Assembly (NCBI GenBank): GCA_002704625.1
Contig: PAGZ01000004.1
Coordinates: 1 to 38,832 of the forward strand
Direction of reading: 5' to 3'
DNA: 38,832 nt
Source: Candidatus Pelagibacter sp.
GTDB lineage: Bacteria > Pseudomonadota > Alphaproteobacteria > Pelagibacterales > Pelagibacteraceae
Below are positions 1-7,572 of this stretch, piece by piece. Position 1 is the first letter of the stretch, and each line of letters begins with the position of its first letter. The notes under the pieces are model-generated. The model made no database searches. It saw only the letters and a list, made by a program, of their open reading frames with translations, and was not told the origin of the DNA. The position numbers were made by a program, and so were the translations under genes.

Positions 1-1
1 A

Positions 2-445
2 CAGTTTGGTATGCAAGACGTATCTAAGCATTATCACTTAGGTAGCTTCCACCAATCTCAAGAGATGTTTGAAATTCCAATCAATAAGAAAACATTTGGC
101 GGATTAAGCCCACAACATCAGGCTATTCTAAAAAATGCTGCTTATGCTGCGAATACAGACAACTACTTTAAAGCATTAGTGAGATACTCAGCTGACTTAT
201 CTAAATTGATGAACCAACACAAAGTAAACGTTTATCAAACTTCTGATGAGATTTTAGCTCAACAATTAAAAGGATGGGATAAAGTTATTGGAGATTTCAA
301 TAAGAAAGATCCTTTCTTTAAGAAGATTGTAGACTCACAAAAAGCTTACGCTAAAAGAGTAATGAAATACTTGCTGATGAATCAGCCTAATTACAGACTG
401 GCTTATGAAAATGAGTTCGGTTCTTTAGCTAAAGTAAAAATTTAA
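2..445 (+). CDS. TRAP transporter solute-binding protein, DctP/TakP-like (C-terminal part)
   Basis: The reading frame is open to the left window edge, so the gene starts upstream and only about the last 147 residues are present. The protein would be the periplasmic receptor of a tripartite ATP-independent (TRAP) transporter, delivering substrate to the membrane subunits encoded next. Visible features are the late DctP-family segment: a NKKTFGGLSPQHQ stretch followed by long amphipathic helices, then a conserved-looking end containing APNYRL-like MNQPNYRLAYENEF. The style resembles the keto-acid/mannitol (TakP-like) branch, but the ligand-binding core lies outside the window, so the substrate cannot be named. 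The downstream order receptor-small permease-large permease strongly supports the call. A strong terminator follows, as expected when the receptor is made in excess over the permease. Confidence 0.85.
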   Translation, partial: QFGMQDVSKHYHLGSFHQSQEMFEIPINKKTFGGLSPQHQAILKNAAYAANTDNYFKALVRYSADLSKLMNQHKVNVYQTSDEILAQQLKGWDKVIGDFNKKDPFFKKIVDSQKAYAKRVMKYLLMNQPNYRLAYENEFGSLAKVKI

Positions 446-461
446 TAGCTTTTAAAAAACT

Positions 462-491
462 AAAGGGGGCTTTTTGTAGCCCCCTTTTTTT
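462..491 (+). terminator. Rho-independent terminator after the TRAP receptor gene
   Basis: A perfect 10-bp stem (462-471 with 478-487), including five consecutive G-C pairs, encloses a 6-nt loop TTTTGT and runs into a T tract (485-491). It lies 16 bases past the receptor stop codon and before the small permease gene. It probably lets most transcripts end after the receptor while some read through into the permease genes. Confidence 0.92.
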
Positions 492-510
492 ATGGCAATT
501 CAAAAGAAAT

Positions 511-516
511 TATAAT
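511..516 (+). promoter_or_regulatory. Possible -10 element for the TRAP permease operon
   Basis: A perfect TATAAT lies between the terminator and the small-permease start codon at 532. No good -35 hexamer is seen at normal spacing (about 488-493 is TTTTAT), so this is a tentative promoter that would give a leader of only about 10 bases. Confidence 0.35.
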
Positions 517-531
517 AGCTTAAGAATATTC

Positions 532-1122
532 ATGATGAGAGAATACATACATTTTGCAGATACGTTAAGCACGTCTTTAGGGAAAGCATTTTCATGGTGC
601 ATAGTAGTTTTAATGGGCGGAACTTGTTACGAGGTAATTATGGCATATGCATTTAATGCCCCAACACTTTGGAATTTTGATTTTAGTTTACAAATGTATG
701 CGGGAATTTTTATGATGGCAGCTGCGTATACTCTTTCAACAGAGGCGCATGTGCGAGGAGATGTAATTTACAGACTTTTTAAACCTAAAACACAAGCTAA
801 GATTGATCTAGTTTTATATTTTGTCTTTTTTTTTCCAGGAGTTTTGGCGCTTGTTTTTTACGGCTATGATTATGCAGCTCAAGCTTGGAAGATAAAAGAG
901 ACTAGCTGGAATAGTCCAGCACAAATAAATATTTATATGGCAAAAACATTCATACCGTTGTCGGGCTTATCTTTGACTATTCAAGGAATTAGTGAAGTTT
1001 TTAGATGCATAATTTGTATTCAAACTGGGCATTGGCCAGCAAGATCAGTTGTAGCAGCAGAAGAAACAGAAAAAATGTTAATGAGAACTTCACAAGATGA
1101 GGATCAAAAAGATGTTATTTAG
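532..1122 (+). CDS. dctQ: TRAP transporter small permease subunit (DctQ family)
   Basis: Inner-membrane small subunit of the TRAP transporter, which pairs with the large DctM subunit and the periplasmic receptor. The 196-residue protein shows four hydrophobic segments (roughly residues 18-38, 52-70, 90-110 and 138-158). It has the family pattern of a charged TEAHVRGDVIYRLF loop after the second helix; an acidic/His-Val-Arg-Gly-Asp stretch there is typical of DctQ. Length is normal to slightly long because of an acidic, glutamate-rich tail. Two ATG codons lie in tandem at 532 and 535, and either could be used. It overlaps the start of the large permease gene, indicating translational coupling. 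Confidence 0.9.
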   Translation: MMREYIHFADTLSTSLGKAFSWCIVVLMGGTCYEVIMAYAFNAPTLWNFDFSLQMYAGIFMMAAAYTLSTEAHVRGDVIYRLFKPKTQAKIDLVLYFVFFFPGVLALVFYGYDYAAQAWKIKETSWNSPAQINIYMAKTFIPLSGLSLTIQGISEVFRCIICIQTGHWPARSVVAAEETEKMLMRTSQDEDQKDVI

Positions 1123-2473
1123 TTTAACAAATCCTGAAATAGCAATAATGATGATGGGAGTCTTTCTTTTTGCTGTTTTATTAGGATTTCCAATTGCATT
1201 CACACTTTTGGCAATGGGGGTTGGATTTGGTTATTATGCTTATTACGATCCAGCTCAAATGGAACATTTATTTGACAATAGAATTTTCAATCTTCTAGTT
1301 TCTAATACATACACAATAATGGATAATAACGTTTTAACTGCAGTGCCATTATTTTTATTTATGGGATATCTGGTTGAGCGTGCCGGTATAGTTTCACGAT
1401 TATTTTTTGCAATTAGACTTGCATCTCACAAACTACCTGCATCTATGGCTGTAGCAGCTTTAATTACTTGCGCATTATTTTCAACGGCTACAGGTATAAT
1501 TGGCGCGGTAGTAACATTGATGGGATTATTAGCTTGGCCAGCTATGATAAGAGCTGGATATGATAAAAAATTTTCATCAGGAGTAATTTGTTCTGGAGGG
1601 TGTCTTGGTATTTTAATCCCACCAAGTATAATGTTAATAGTTTATGCTGTGATAGCTCAGTTGTCTCCGCTTAGGTTATTTGCAGCAGCTATATTCCCAG
1701 GTTTAATGTTGGCTGGACTTTATATACTTTATGTTATGATTTTAGCCTACTTTAAACCAGAACTAGCACCAAAACCTAAAGAGGAAGAAATACCCGAAAG
1801 ATCAGTTATAATAAGAGAAGTATTAGTTTCTTTTGTACCATTGTTCTCCTTAATCATATTAGTTTTAGGAACTATTTTAGCTGGACTAGCAACACCTGCT
1901 GAGGCAGCTGCAGTCGGAGCATTTGGTTCAATTGTTTTATCTATTTTTTATAGAACTCTTAAGTGGAAAAATTTTAAAGAATCTGTCTTTTTAACTGCTA
2001 AAACTACAGCAATGATTATGTGGTTGTTTGTAGGATCCTGGACGTTTGCATCAGTGTTTTCCTATTTAGGCGGGCATGAAGTATTTGAGCATTTTTTTAA
2101 ATCTATGAATCTACAGCCATGGCAATTTTTAATTATAACTCAAATAATTATTTTCTTACTAGGATGGCCTCTTGAATGGACGGAGATTCTAATAATTTTT
2201 GTTCCAATATTTTTACCACTTGTTGAATTTTTTGGTGTGAACCCATATTTCTTTGCTATGTTAATAGCTTTAAATTTACAGACTTCATTTTTAACACCAC
2301 CAATGGCCATGTCGGCCTACTATTTAAAAGGTGTGCAAAGTAGAAATGTAGAATTACTTGAAATATTTAAAGGCATCATGCCATTTTTACTAATTGTAAT
2401 TTTTGCTATGTTCTTGATGTATATGTTCCCGGGTATAGCACTTTGGTTACCAGAAACACTATTTGCAAATTAA
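1112..2473 (+). CDS. dctM: TRAP transporter large permease subunit (DctM family)
   Basis: Twelve-helix-type inner-membrane translocation subunit of the TRAP transporter, driven by an ion gradient rather than ATP. Family features seen: an N-terminal LGFPIAFTLLAMGVGF helix, the VPLFLFMGYL segment, the GCLGILIPPSIMLIVYA segment (PPS motif) and, near the end, LQTSFLTPPMAMSAYYLKGV. An earlier in-frame ATG exists at 1097, but the ATG at 1112 is preferred: it gives MLFSLTNPEIA, and TGAGGA at 1098-1103 is a good ribosome-binding site for it. This yields 453 residues, normal for DctM, and an 11-base overlap with the small permease gene. Confidence 0.93.
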   Translation: MLFSLTNPEIAIMMMGVFLFAVLLGFPIAFTLLAMGVGFGYYAYYDPAQMEHLFDNRIFNLLVSNTYTIMDNNVLTAVPLFLFMGYLVERAGIVSRLFFAIRLASHKLPASMAVAALITCALFSTATGIIGAVVTLMGLLAWPAMIRAGYDKKFSSGVICSGGCLGILIPPSIMLIVYAVIAQLSPLRLFAAAIFPGLMLAGLYILYVMILAYFKPELAPKPKEEEIPERSVIIREVLVSFVPLFSLIILVLGTILAGLATPAEAAAVGAFGSIVLSIFYRTLKWKNFKESVFLTAKTTAMIMWLFVGSWTFASVFSYLGGHEVFEHFFKSMNLQPWQFLIITQIIIFLLGWPLEWTEILIIFVPIFLPLVEFFGVNPYFFAMLIALNLQTSFLTPPMAMSAYYLKGVQSRNVELLEIFKGIMPFLLIVIFAMFLMYMFPGIALWLPETLFAN

Positions 2474-2482
2474 TTAAAAACT

Positions 2483-3817
2483 ATGAGCAATGTTCTTTCA
2501 ATTTCAGCTATTCAGCTAGTTGAAAAATTAAAAAGTGGCGAGATCTCATGCGTTGATGCTTGTAAAGAGTATCTTAAAAGAGTTGATAAGTTTGATAAAG
2601 ATGTAAAAGCTTGGGCTTATTTAGATAAAAAACTTTTGTTAGAAAAAGCAGAAGAAAAAGACGAATATAGAAAATCTGGAAAACCCCTAGGACCTCTTCA
2701 CGGATTGCCAATTGGTGTTAAAGATATTATTGGAACTCAAGATATGCCGACTGAATGCGGAACTGTTTTAAGAAAAGGTATATCCGAAAGTGCAGACGCA
2801 GAAGTTGTTAATCTTTTGAAAATATCTGGTGCAATCATTATGGGCAAGACAGTTACTACTGAGTTTGCATATTTTGATCCAGGGAAAACTACTAATCCGC
2901 ATGACAAAACAAGAACGCCAGGCGGATCATCAAGTGGTTCTGCCGCCGCTGTAGCTGCACACATGACCCCTTTGTCAATTGGAACTCAAACAAAAGGATC
3001 TGTAATTAGACCAGCTTCTTATTGTGGCGTGGTAGGTTACAAACCTTCTTTTGGCTTAATATCCAGGAATGGAATATTGAGACAATCATCTAGACTTGAC
3101 CAGGTTGGAGTATTTGGAAAAAACGTTGAAGATATTGCTCTTCTAAGCAAATGTCTTATAAAAAAGGATTTATACGATAAAGACACAGTTCATTATTCTG
3201 CCGACAAGATGTTGGAAGAGTGTAAAAAAGGTCCTCATTTTGATCCAAAATTTATATTTTATAAAACAGCAAAATGGAAGAATATTGATAAAGATTCACA
3301 AAAAGCTTTTGAATTTTTGATTAAGAATTTAAAAAAATATATAGAAGTATTTGATGAACCTTCCTATTTTAAAGATATTCATAAACATCATCAAGTAATT
3401 CACGAAACCGACATGGCTAATAGTTTCCAAAAATATTATAAGAATTCTAAAAATAAGCTTGGAAAAAAATTGATTGAAGCGATTGAACGTGGTTTAAAAT
3501 ATTCGGCAAATCAGTACACTGAGGCAAAAGATTTTATGGAGCAAAGCTATAGATCTTACAGCGAGGTTTTTGAAGACTACCACGGTATAATTACACCCTC
3601 ATCAACTGGAGTTGCAGACAAAGGACTTAAGTTTACAGGAAGCCCAGAGTTTTGCACAATCTGGACCTATATGGGTTTACCAACAATTTCGTTACCTTTA
3701 CTTACTGGAGAAAATAACCTACCATTAGGAGTTCAATTGGTCGGAAACAAACTTGATGACCTAAGATTTTTAGGAGTTGCTAATTGGTTAGAGAAAAATT
3801 GTAAGGATAATGAATAA
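2483..3817 (+). CDS. Amidase (amidase-signature family)
   Basis: Cytoplasmic amidohydrolase of the Ser-cisSer-Lys amidase-signature family, 444 residues. Lys80 in LPIGVKDII is the catalytic lysine position. GGSSSGSAAAVAA (147-159) supplies the cis-serine. Ser173 in GTQTKGSVIRPAS sits at the nucleophile position. The family usually has GGS where this protein has KGS (Lys171 in place of the first Gly), a local difference worth noting. It is not GatA by context: no gatB or gatC is nearby, and it follows the TRAP permease by nine bases. The operon therefore suggests hydrolysis of an imported amide or carbamoyl compound, but the substrate is not deducible. Its end overlaps the next small gene by 8 bases. 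Confidence 0.88.
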   Translation: MSNVLSISAIQLVEKLKSGEISCVDACKEYLKRVDKFDKDVKAWAYLDKKLLLEKAEEKDEYRKSGKPLGPLHGLPIGVKDIIGTQDMPTECGTVLRKGISESADAEVVNLLKISGAIIMGKTVTTEFAYFDPGKTTNPHDKTRTPGGSSSGSAAAVAAHMTPLSIGTQTKGSVIRPASYCGVVGYKPSFGLISRNGILRQSSRLDQVGVFGKNVEDIALLSKCLIKKDLYDKDTVHYSADKMLEECKKGPHFDPKFIFYKTAKWKNIDKDSQKAFEFLIKNLKKYIEVFDEPSYFKDIHKHHQVIHETDMANSFQKYYKNSKNKLGKKLIEAIERGLKYSANQYTEAKDFMEQSYRSYSEVFEDYHGIITPSSTGVADKGLKFTGSPEFCTIWTYMGLPTISLPLLTGENNLPLGVQLVGNKLDDLRFLGVANWLEKNCKDNE

Positions 3818-3986
3818 AATAACAACTATAATAGGATGTGGTTTAGCTATAGCTTTCTTAATTGGATTAGCTACAACTTTGACCAGATCAATGATGATTG
3901 GTTTTATTGATGTTCTTCCGGTTTATATCCTAATGGGCTTAGTAATTTGTATGATGATTTATGAAGCCTTCTTTGAAAAAAAATAA
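3810..3986 (+). CDS. Small hypothetical membrane protein (58 residues)
   Basis: A short gene starting with ATG inside the last codons of the amidase and ending 26 bases inside the exporter gene that follows. The product begins MNKITTIIGCGLAIAFLIG and shows two hydrophobic segments (about residues 5-24 and 33-51), separated by a short polar stretch with TLTRS. It ends in the charged tail YEAFFEKK. The coupling overlaps at both ends (8 and 26 bases) and the absence of any other gene for 3818-3960 support real coding. I do not recognise the family. It could be an accessory membrane peptide of this transport operon; function unknown. Confidence 0.65.
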   Translation: MNKITTIIGCGLAIAFLIGLATTLTRSMMIGFIDVLPVYILMGLVICMMIYEAFFEKK

Positions 3987-4863
3987 TAGTTTAGTCCCGT
4001 TCTTTCTACTTTTAATTCAACCTATTTTTATGGCCAGTAATCTTGCAATTGCTAGAGGGGCTGCATCTTATATCCCTCCATCATCCCTAGGTTTTTGGAG
4101 ATGGACTTTAGTTTTTATTTTAATGGCTCCTTTTTTTTATAAACCAATAATTAAAAATTATAAACATCTTAAATCTGAGTTTTTAAAACTTTTTTTTCTT
4201 GGCTTTACCGGTTGTTGTCTTTGTAGTATTTTTCCTTACGTGGCAGGACAAACTACAACTGTTTTGAATATGTCACTAATTTATACCTCTTCCTCTATTT
4301 TTATAGTCATGCTTTCAACTTTTTTTTACAAAGAGAAAATTAATTTTTTACAGGCAATTGGATTTTTCTTTGCATTTATTGGTGTTCTTGTAGTTATTTC
4401 GAATGGTAAATTATCTACCCTTTTAAATTTAGATTTTGTCGAGGGAGACATATGGATTTTAGGCGCAGCAATATCATGGGCCTTATATTCAGTTTATGTT
4501 TTACACTGGAAATCTAAGTTTAATCTTTTTACTAAATTTACATTGATAGCTTTTTTTGGTTCTGCTTCTTTGCTTCCCTTCTATCTTTACGAGTCATTTT
4601 TTCTTGGAGAAAAATTTAATTTCGAGATTATACCTTTATTTTGGATCACAATTGCAGCAGTATCCCCCGGAATAATTGCATTTATTCTTTATAGTAAAAT
4701 TCAAAAATATCTAGGAGCTTCAATTACTGGATTCACATTATATCTATTTGTTGTTTATGGTGCATTTTACGGAATATTCTTTTTTAATGAGAAACTTTTT
4801 ATGTCTCATTATTTGGGGGGCGTCTTGGTTTTACTTGGTGTGTATTTTGCAAAAAAAAATTAA
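3961..4863 (+). CDS. DMT-superfamily permease (EamA family)
   Basis: Predicted inner-membrane transporter of the drug/metabolite superfamily, 300 residues with about ten hydrophobic helices arranged as two EamA repeats (roughly 12-145 and 157-298). Typical features are the early FWRWTLVFILMAPFF segment, an internal GVLVVIS strand-end at the close of the first repeat, WALYSVYVLHWKSKF early in the second, and a final GGVLVLLGVYFAKK helix. Members export amino acids, nucleotides or other metabolites; the substrate here is unknown. The first ATG overlaps the small gene upstream, and the downstream hydrolase begins four bases after its stop, so all three are likely co-transcribed. Confidence 0.85.
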   Translation: MKPSLKKNNSLVPFFLLLIQPIFMASNLAIARGAASYIPPSSLGFWRWTLVFILMAPFFYKPIIKNYKHLKSEFLKLFFLGFTGCCLCSIFPYVAGQTTTVLNMSLIYTSSSIFIVMLSTFFYKEKINFLQAIGFFFAFIGVLVVISNGKLSTLLNLDFVEGDIWILGAAISWALYSVYVLHWKSKFNLFTKFTLIAFFGSASLLPFYLYESFFLGEKFNFEIIPLFWITIAAVSPGIIAFILYSKIQKYLGASITGFTLYLFVVYGAFYGIFFFNEKLFMSHYLGGVLVLLGVYFAKKN

Positions 4864-4867
4864 ATAT

Positions 4868-5659
4868 ATGTTTACCTCAGTAACTATAATTTTTTTATGT
4901 TACTTGCTCGTATTAATTTTTGTATTTTTTTACCAAAGAAATCTTCTTTATCATCCATTTGAAAATAATTATAACACAGATACAGCTAATTTTTCTTATG
5001 AAGAAGTTTTCATTTCCACATCTGATGGTAAAAAATTAAAAGCCTGGTTTCATATAAAGGATCTTAAACAAAAAAAAACTTTAGTATTTTTTCATGGGAA
5101 TGCTGGTGATTTAAGAAATAGAATTTATAAATTAAATTTGATTAAAAATTTTGATATAAATTTTTTGATCGTAGCCTATAGAGGTTTCAGCGGTAACGAA
5201 GGTAGTCCTACAGAAGAAGGATTATACCAGGATGCCAGAGATACATTGGATTGGCTTAATAAACAGAAAATTGAAGATAGACAAATCATTATTTATGGAG
5301 AGTCGCTTGGTACTGGCGTTTCTACTGAAATTGCACAAAACAAAAAATTTGCAGGTATTATATTAGAGTCGCCTTTTACATCAATGGTTGATGCAGGGAA
5401 ACATTATTATTTTTATTTGCCAGTTTCACTTTTACTCAAAGATAGATACGAAACTATAAAAAAATTGAAAAATATTAAAATACCAATTCTAGTCATGCAT
5501 GGAGAAAATGACAAAATTGTTCCGTTTCATATGGGAAAAAAAGTTTTTTTAGAAGCTAATGAACCAAAATACTCTTATTTTCCAAAAGATGATGATCATA
5601 TGATGGAATATAACGAAAACCTATTAGAAGCTCTTAATAAATTTTTGAAATCAATATAA
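4868..5659 (+). CDS. Membrane-anchored alpha/beta hydrolase (BEM46/YfhR-like)
   Basis: Alpha/beta-hydrolase of 263 residues. A single N-terminal hydrophobic segment (about residues 3-22) anchors it or acts as signal, followed by the YHPFE motif common in the BEM46-like group. The oxyanion region FFHGNAGDLRNR, the nucleophile elbow GESLGTG, the acid region VMHGENDKIVP and a late His in DDDHMMEY make up the expected triad. The start is ATG at 4868, four bases after the exporter stop. A longer reading frame from 4748 exists, but its first 40 residues are only a frame-shifted reading of the exporter gene. Substrate unknown. It converges on the HPP gene with a 9-base overlap. Confidence 0.85.
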   Translation: MFTSVTIIFLCYLLVLIFVFFYQRNLLYHPFENNYNTDTANFSYEEVFISTSDGKKLKAWFHIKDLKQKKTLVFFHGNAGDLRNRIYKLNLIKNFDINFLIVAYRGFSGNEGSPTEEGLYQDARDTLDWLNKQKIEDRQIIIYGESLGTGVSTEIAQNKKFAGIILESPFTSMVDAGKHYYFYLPVSLLLKDRYETIKKLKNIKIPILVMHGENDKIVPFHMGKKVFLEANEPKYSYFPKDDDHMMEYNENLLEALNKFLKSI

Positions 5660-6130
5660 CCAAAAACCTTTATTAGGATATTTTCTTTTTAGAATTACTT
5701 TGTTTATTAAAATAGACATAATAATTATTGCTGAAGTACCTAATATTACTGGAAATAATATATATTCAAATGAAACATCCGTAAATAAAACCACTAATGG
5801 ATTTGACGCTGCAGGCGGATGCATGACTCTCAAATAAACCATCAAGGCTACAGCAAATCCAACAGATAAACCAAGCGAATAAAATGAAAAACCAATTGTC
5901 TCATTAAAAATTATTCCAACTAAAACAGATACCAAATGTCCAAAAAATATATTTTTTGGTTGTGAAGTCTCTAAATTATACAAAACAAATACTAAAAAAA
6001 CGGTTGCTCCAAATGAAAACATTAACCATATGCCAGCAGATGTTCTAAGTGTTAAAAAGGCAAGAATACCGATAACTATTGCCGCTGATAATCCTGATAT
6101 TATGGGTTCTAAATTTTTTGGGATTTTCAT
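5651..6130 (-). CDS. HPP-family integral membrane protein
   Basis: A 159-residue membrane protein with about four hydrophobic helices and the defining His-Pro-Pro motif at residues 104-106 in RVMHPPAASN. The SQPKNIFFGHLVSVLVG stretch (56-72) is also characteristic of the family. Some family members have been linked to nitrite transport in plastids, but bacterial roles are largely open, so no function is assigned. It is the last gene of the minus-strand block that begins at grpE, one base after the endonuclease III gene, and it converges with the hydrolase. Confidence 0.85.
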   Translation of the reverse strand: MKIPKNLEPIISGLSAAIVIGILAFLTLRTSAGIWLMFSFGATVFLVFVLYNLETSQPKNIFFGHLVSVLVGIIFNETIGFSFYSLGLSVGFAVALMVYLRVMHPPAASNPLVVLFTDVSFEYILFPVILGTSAIIIMSILINKVILKRKYPNKGFWLY

Positions 6131-6131
6131 A

Positions 6132-6785
6132 TTAAGCTTTTTTTGTTTTCATAGGTTTTTTTCGATTAGGATAACAAGTACTACAGATTTTACAAGTTAG
6201 ACCGTAGCACTCTCTTGCTTTGCAGTACTGTCTGCCATAGAAAATTATTTGAAGATGAAGTTTATTCCAGGATTTTTTAGGAAACAATCTTTTTAGATCC
6301 TTTTCTGTTTGAATTACATTCTTGCCATTTGTTAATCCCCATCTTTGGGCAAGGCGGTGAATATGAGTATCAACAGGGAAAGCAGGTATACCAAATTTCT
6401 GAGACATTATAACACTAGCAGTCTTATGACCCACTCCATGTAAACTCTCAAGATCTTTAAAATTTTTTGGTACCTTGCCTTTATGTTTTTTTATTAATTG
6501 CCTTGATAACAAATAGACACTTTTAGCTTTATTTCTAAAAAGGCCAATACTTTTAATGAGTCTCTCAATTTTTTTTCTTCCTATTTTAACGAAATGTTCA
6601 GGTTTATAATATTTTTTGTAAATATCTTTTGTTACGTTATTCACATTTAGATCTGTTGTTTGAGCTGATAAGGTAACTGAAATTAAAAGAGTAAATGTAT
6701 TTTTATGTTTTAAAGGAATAGGTGTTTTACGATAAATTTTATTTAAGATGCGTAAAACTATTTTTGCTCTATTTATTTGATTCAT
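6132..6785 (-). CDS. nth: Endonuclease III (DNA glycosylase/AP lyase)
   Basis: Base-excision repair enzyme that removes oxidised pyrimidines and cleaves abasic sites. The helix-hairpin-helix LHGVGHKTASVIM (115-127) contains the catalytic Lys121, and Asp139 in FPVDTHIHRLAQRWG is the second catalytic residue. Length (217) is normal. The C-terminal cysteine cluster is unusual: Cys188, 193, 198, 201 and 204 give spacing C-x4-C-x4-C-x2-C-x2-C instead of the classic C-x6-C-x2-C-x5-C of the [4Fe-4S] loop. The lead-in GRQYC matches the normal family position. A cluster is still possible with these five cysteines. It follows dapB across a short AT hairpin. Confidence 0.92.
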   Translation of the reverse strand: MNQINRAKIVLRILNKIYRKTPIPLKHKNTFTLLISVTLSAQTTDLNVNNVTKDIYKKYYKPEHFVKIGRKKIERLIKSIGLFRNKAKSVYLLSRQLIKKHKGKVPKNFKDLESLHGVGHKTASVIMSQKFGIPAFPVDTHIHRLAQRWGLTNGKNVIQTEKDLKRLFPKKSWNKLHLQIIFYGRQYCKARECYGLTCKICSTCYPNRKKPMKTKKA

Positions 6786-6786
6786 T

Positions 6787-6813
6787 GTTTTAAATTTATT
6801 TGAAATTTAAAAC
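6787..6813. repeat. AT-rich perfect hairpin between dapB and nth
   Basis: An 11-bp perfect inverted repeat (6787-6797 with 6803-6813) with a 5-base loop covers the dapB stop codon and the 11 bases before it reaches nth. It contains only one G-C pair and has no U tract on either strand, so it is not a normal terminator. On the transcript it lies just before the nth start codon and could modulate its translation. Confidence 0.5.
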
Positions 6814-7572
6814 ATTTCTCATTGTGTATAAACCTGGTTTTTTGTTTACTAACCATTTTGCAGCAGTCAATGCACCCTCTGCATATAAGGCTCTGTCAAA
6901 TGACTCATGGTTTAAAGTTATTATTTCTTTTCCGTTTGAAAACCTCACTTCGTGTTCGCCAATAATCTTGCCTTTTCTAAGTGAATTAAAGTTTATTTTT
7001 TTGCCATATGGAAAAATTTTTTTATTTAAATATTTTTTTCCAATTATCTTATTTAAATCTCTATTTTTTCCTTTGGCTATTCCCTGCCCAAGCATTAAAG
7101 CAGTACCAGATGGATGATCTTTTTTTTGTTTGTGATGAACTTCGTAGATTTTACTTAAAAAACTATTTGTTAAAGATTTTGAAGCAATTTCAGTCAAATA
7201 AACTAACAGGTTTACACCAAGGCTCATATTTCCCGCTTTAAGTATTGGTATTTTTCTAGAATATTTTTTTATTAATTTTTCTTCTTTTTGAGAAAAACCT
7301 GTTGTTCCAATAACTACTTTTTTTTTTAATTTAGAGGCGATCCTTAAAACTTCTAAAGTACATTTCGGTACTGTAAAATCTATGATCACATTCACATTCT
7401 TAAATGCTATCTTTGTATTAAGTTGAGGTATTAAGCCAGATACTTTTTTATTTACTATCCTATTTTCTGTTAAAGAAATCAATTTGAAATTTTTAGATTT
7501 CTTTGAGGATTTTATAAGTTGTTGGCCCATTCTTCCAAAGCAACCTGTAATAGCTAAATTAACTTTTTTCAT
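6796..7572 (-). CDS. dapB: 4-hydroxy-tetrahydrodipicolinate reductase
   Basis: Cytoplasmic NAD(P)H-dependent enzyme of the diaminopimelate/lysine pathway. The nucleotide-binding loop GCFGRMGQ is at residues 10-17 and IGTTGF at 87-91. The signature EVHHKQKKDHPSGTA (142-156) holds the catalytic His144 and Lys148 positions, with an unusual His151 where Ala is common (DAPSGTA). Length of 258 is close to the family norm of about 270. Its start codon directly abuts the dnaJ stop with no spacer, so it is expressed from the chaperone operon. Confidence 0.95.
   Translation of the reverse strand: MKKVNLAITGCFGRMGQQLIKSSKKSKNFKLISLTENRIVNKKVSGLIPQLNTKIAFKNVNVIIDFTVPKCTLEVLRIASKLKKKVVIGTTGFSQKEEKLIKKYSRKIPILKAGNMSLGVNLLVYLTEIASKSLTNSFLSKIYEVHHKQKKDHPSGTALMLGQGIAKGKNRDLNKIIGKKYLNKKIFPYGKKINFNSLRKGKIIGEHEVRFSNGKEIITLNHESFDRALYAEGALTAAKWLVNKKPGLYTMRNVLNFK

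Noticed and set aside
4748..4867. Upstream extension of the alpha/beta hydrolase from ATG 4748
   Set aside because: These codons are only a different-frame reading of the end of the exporter gene; ATG 4868 lies four bases after its stop and opens directly on the membrane anchor.
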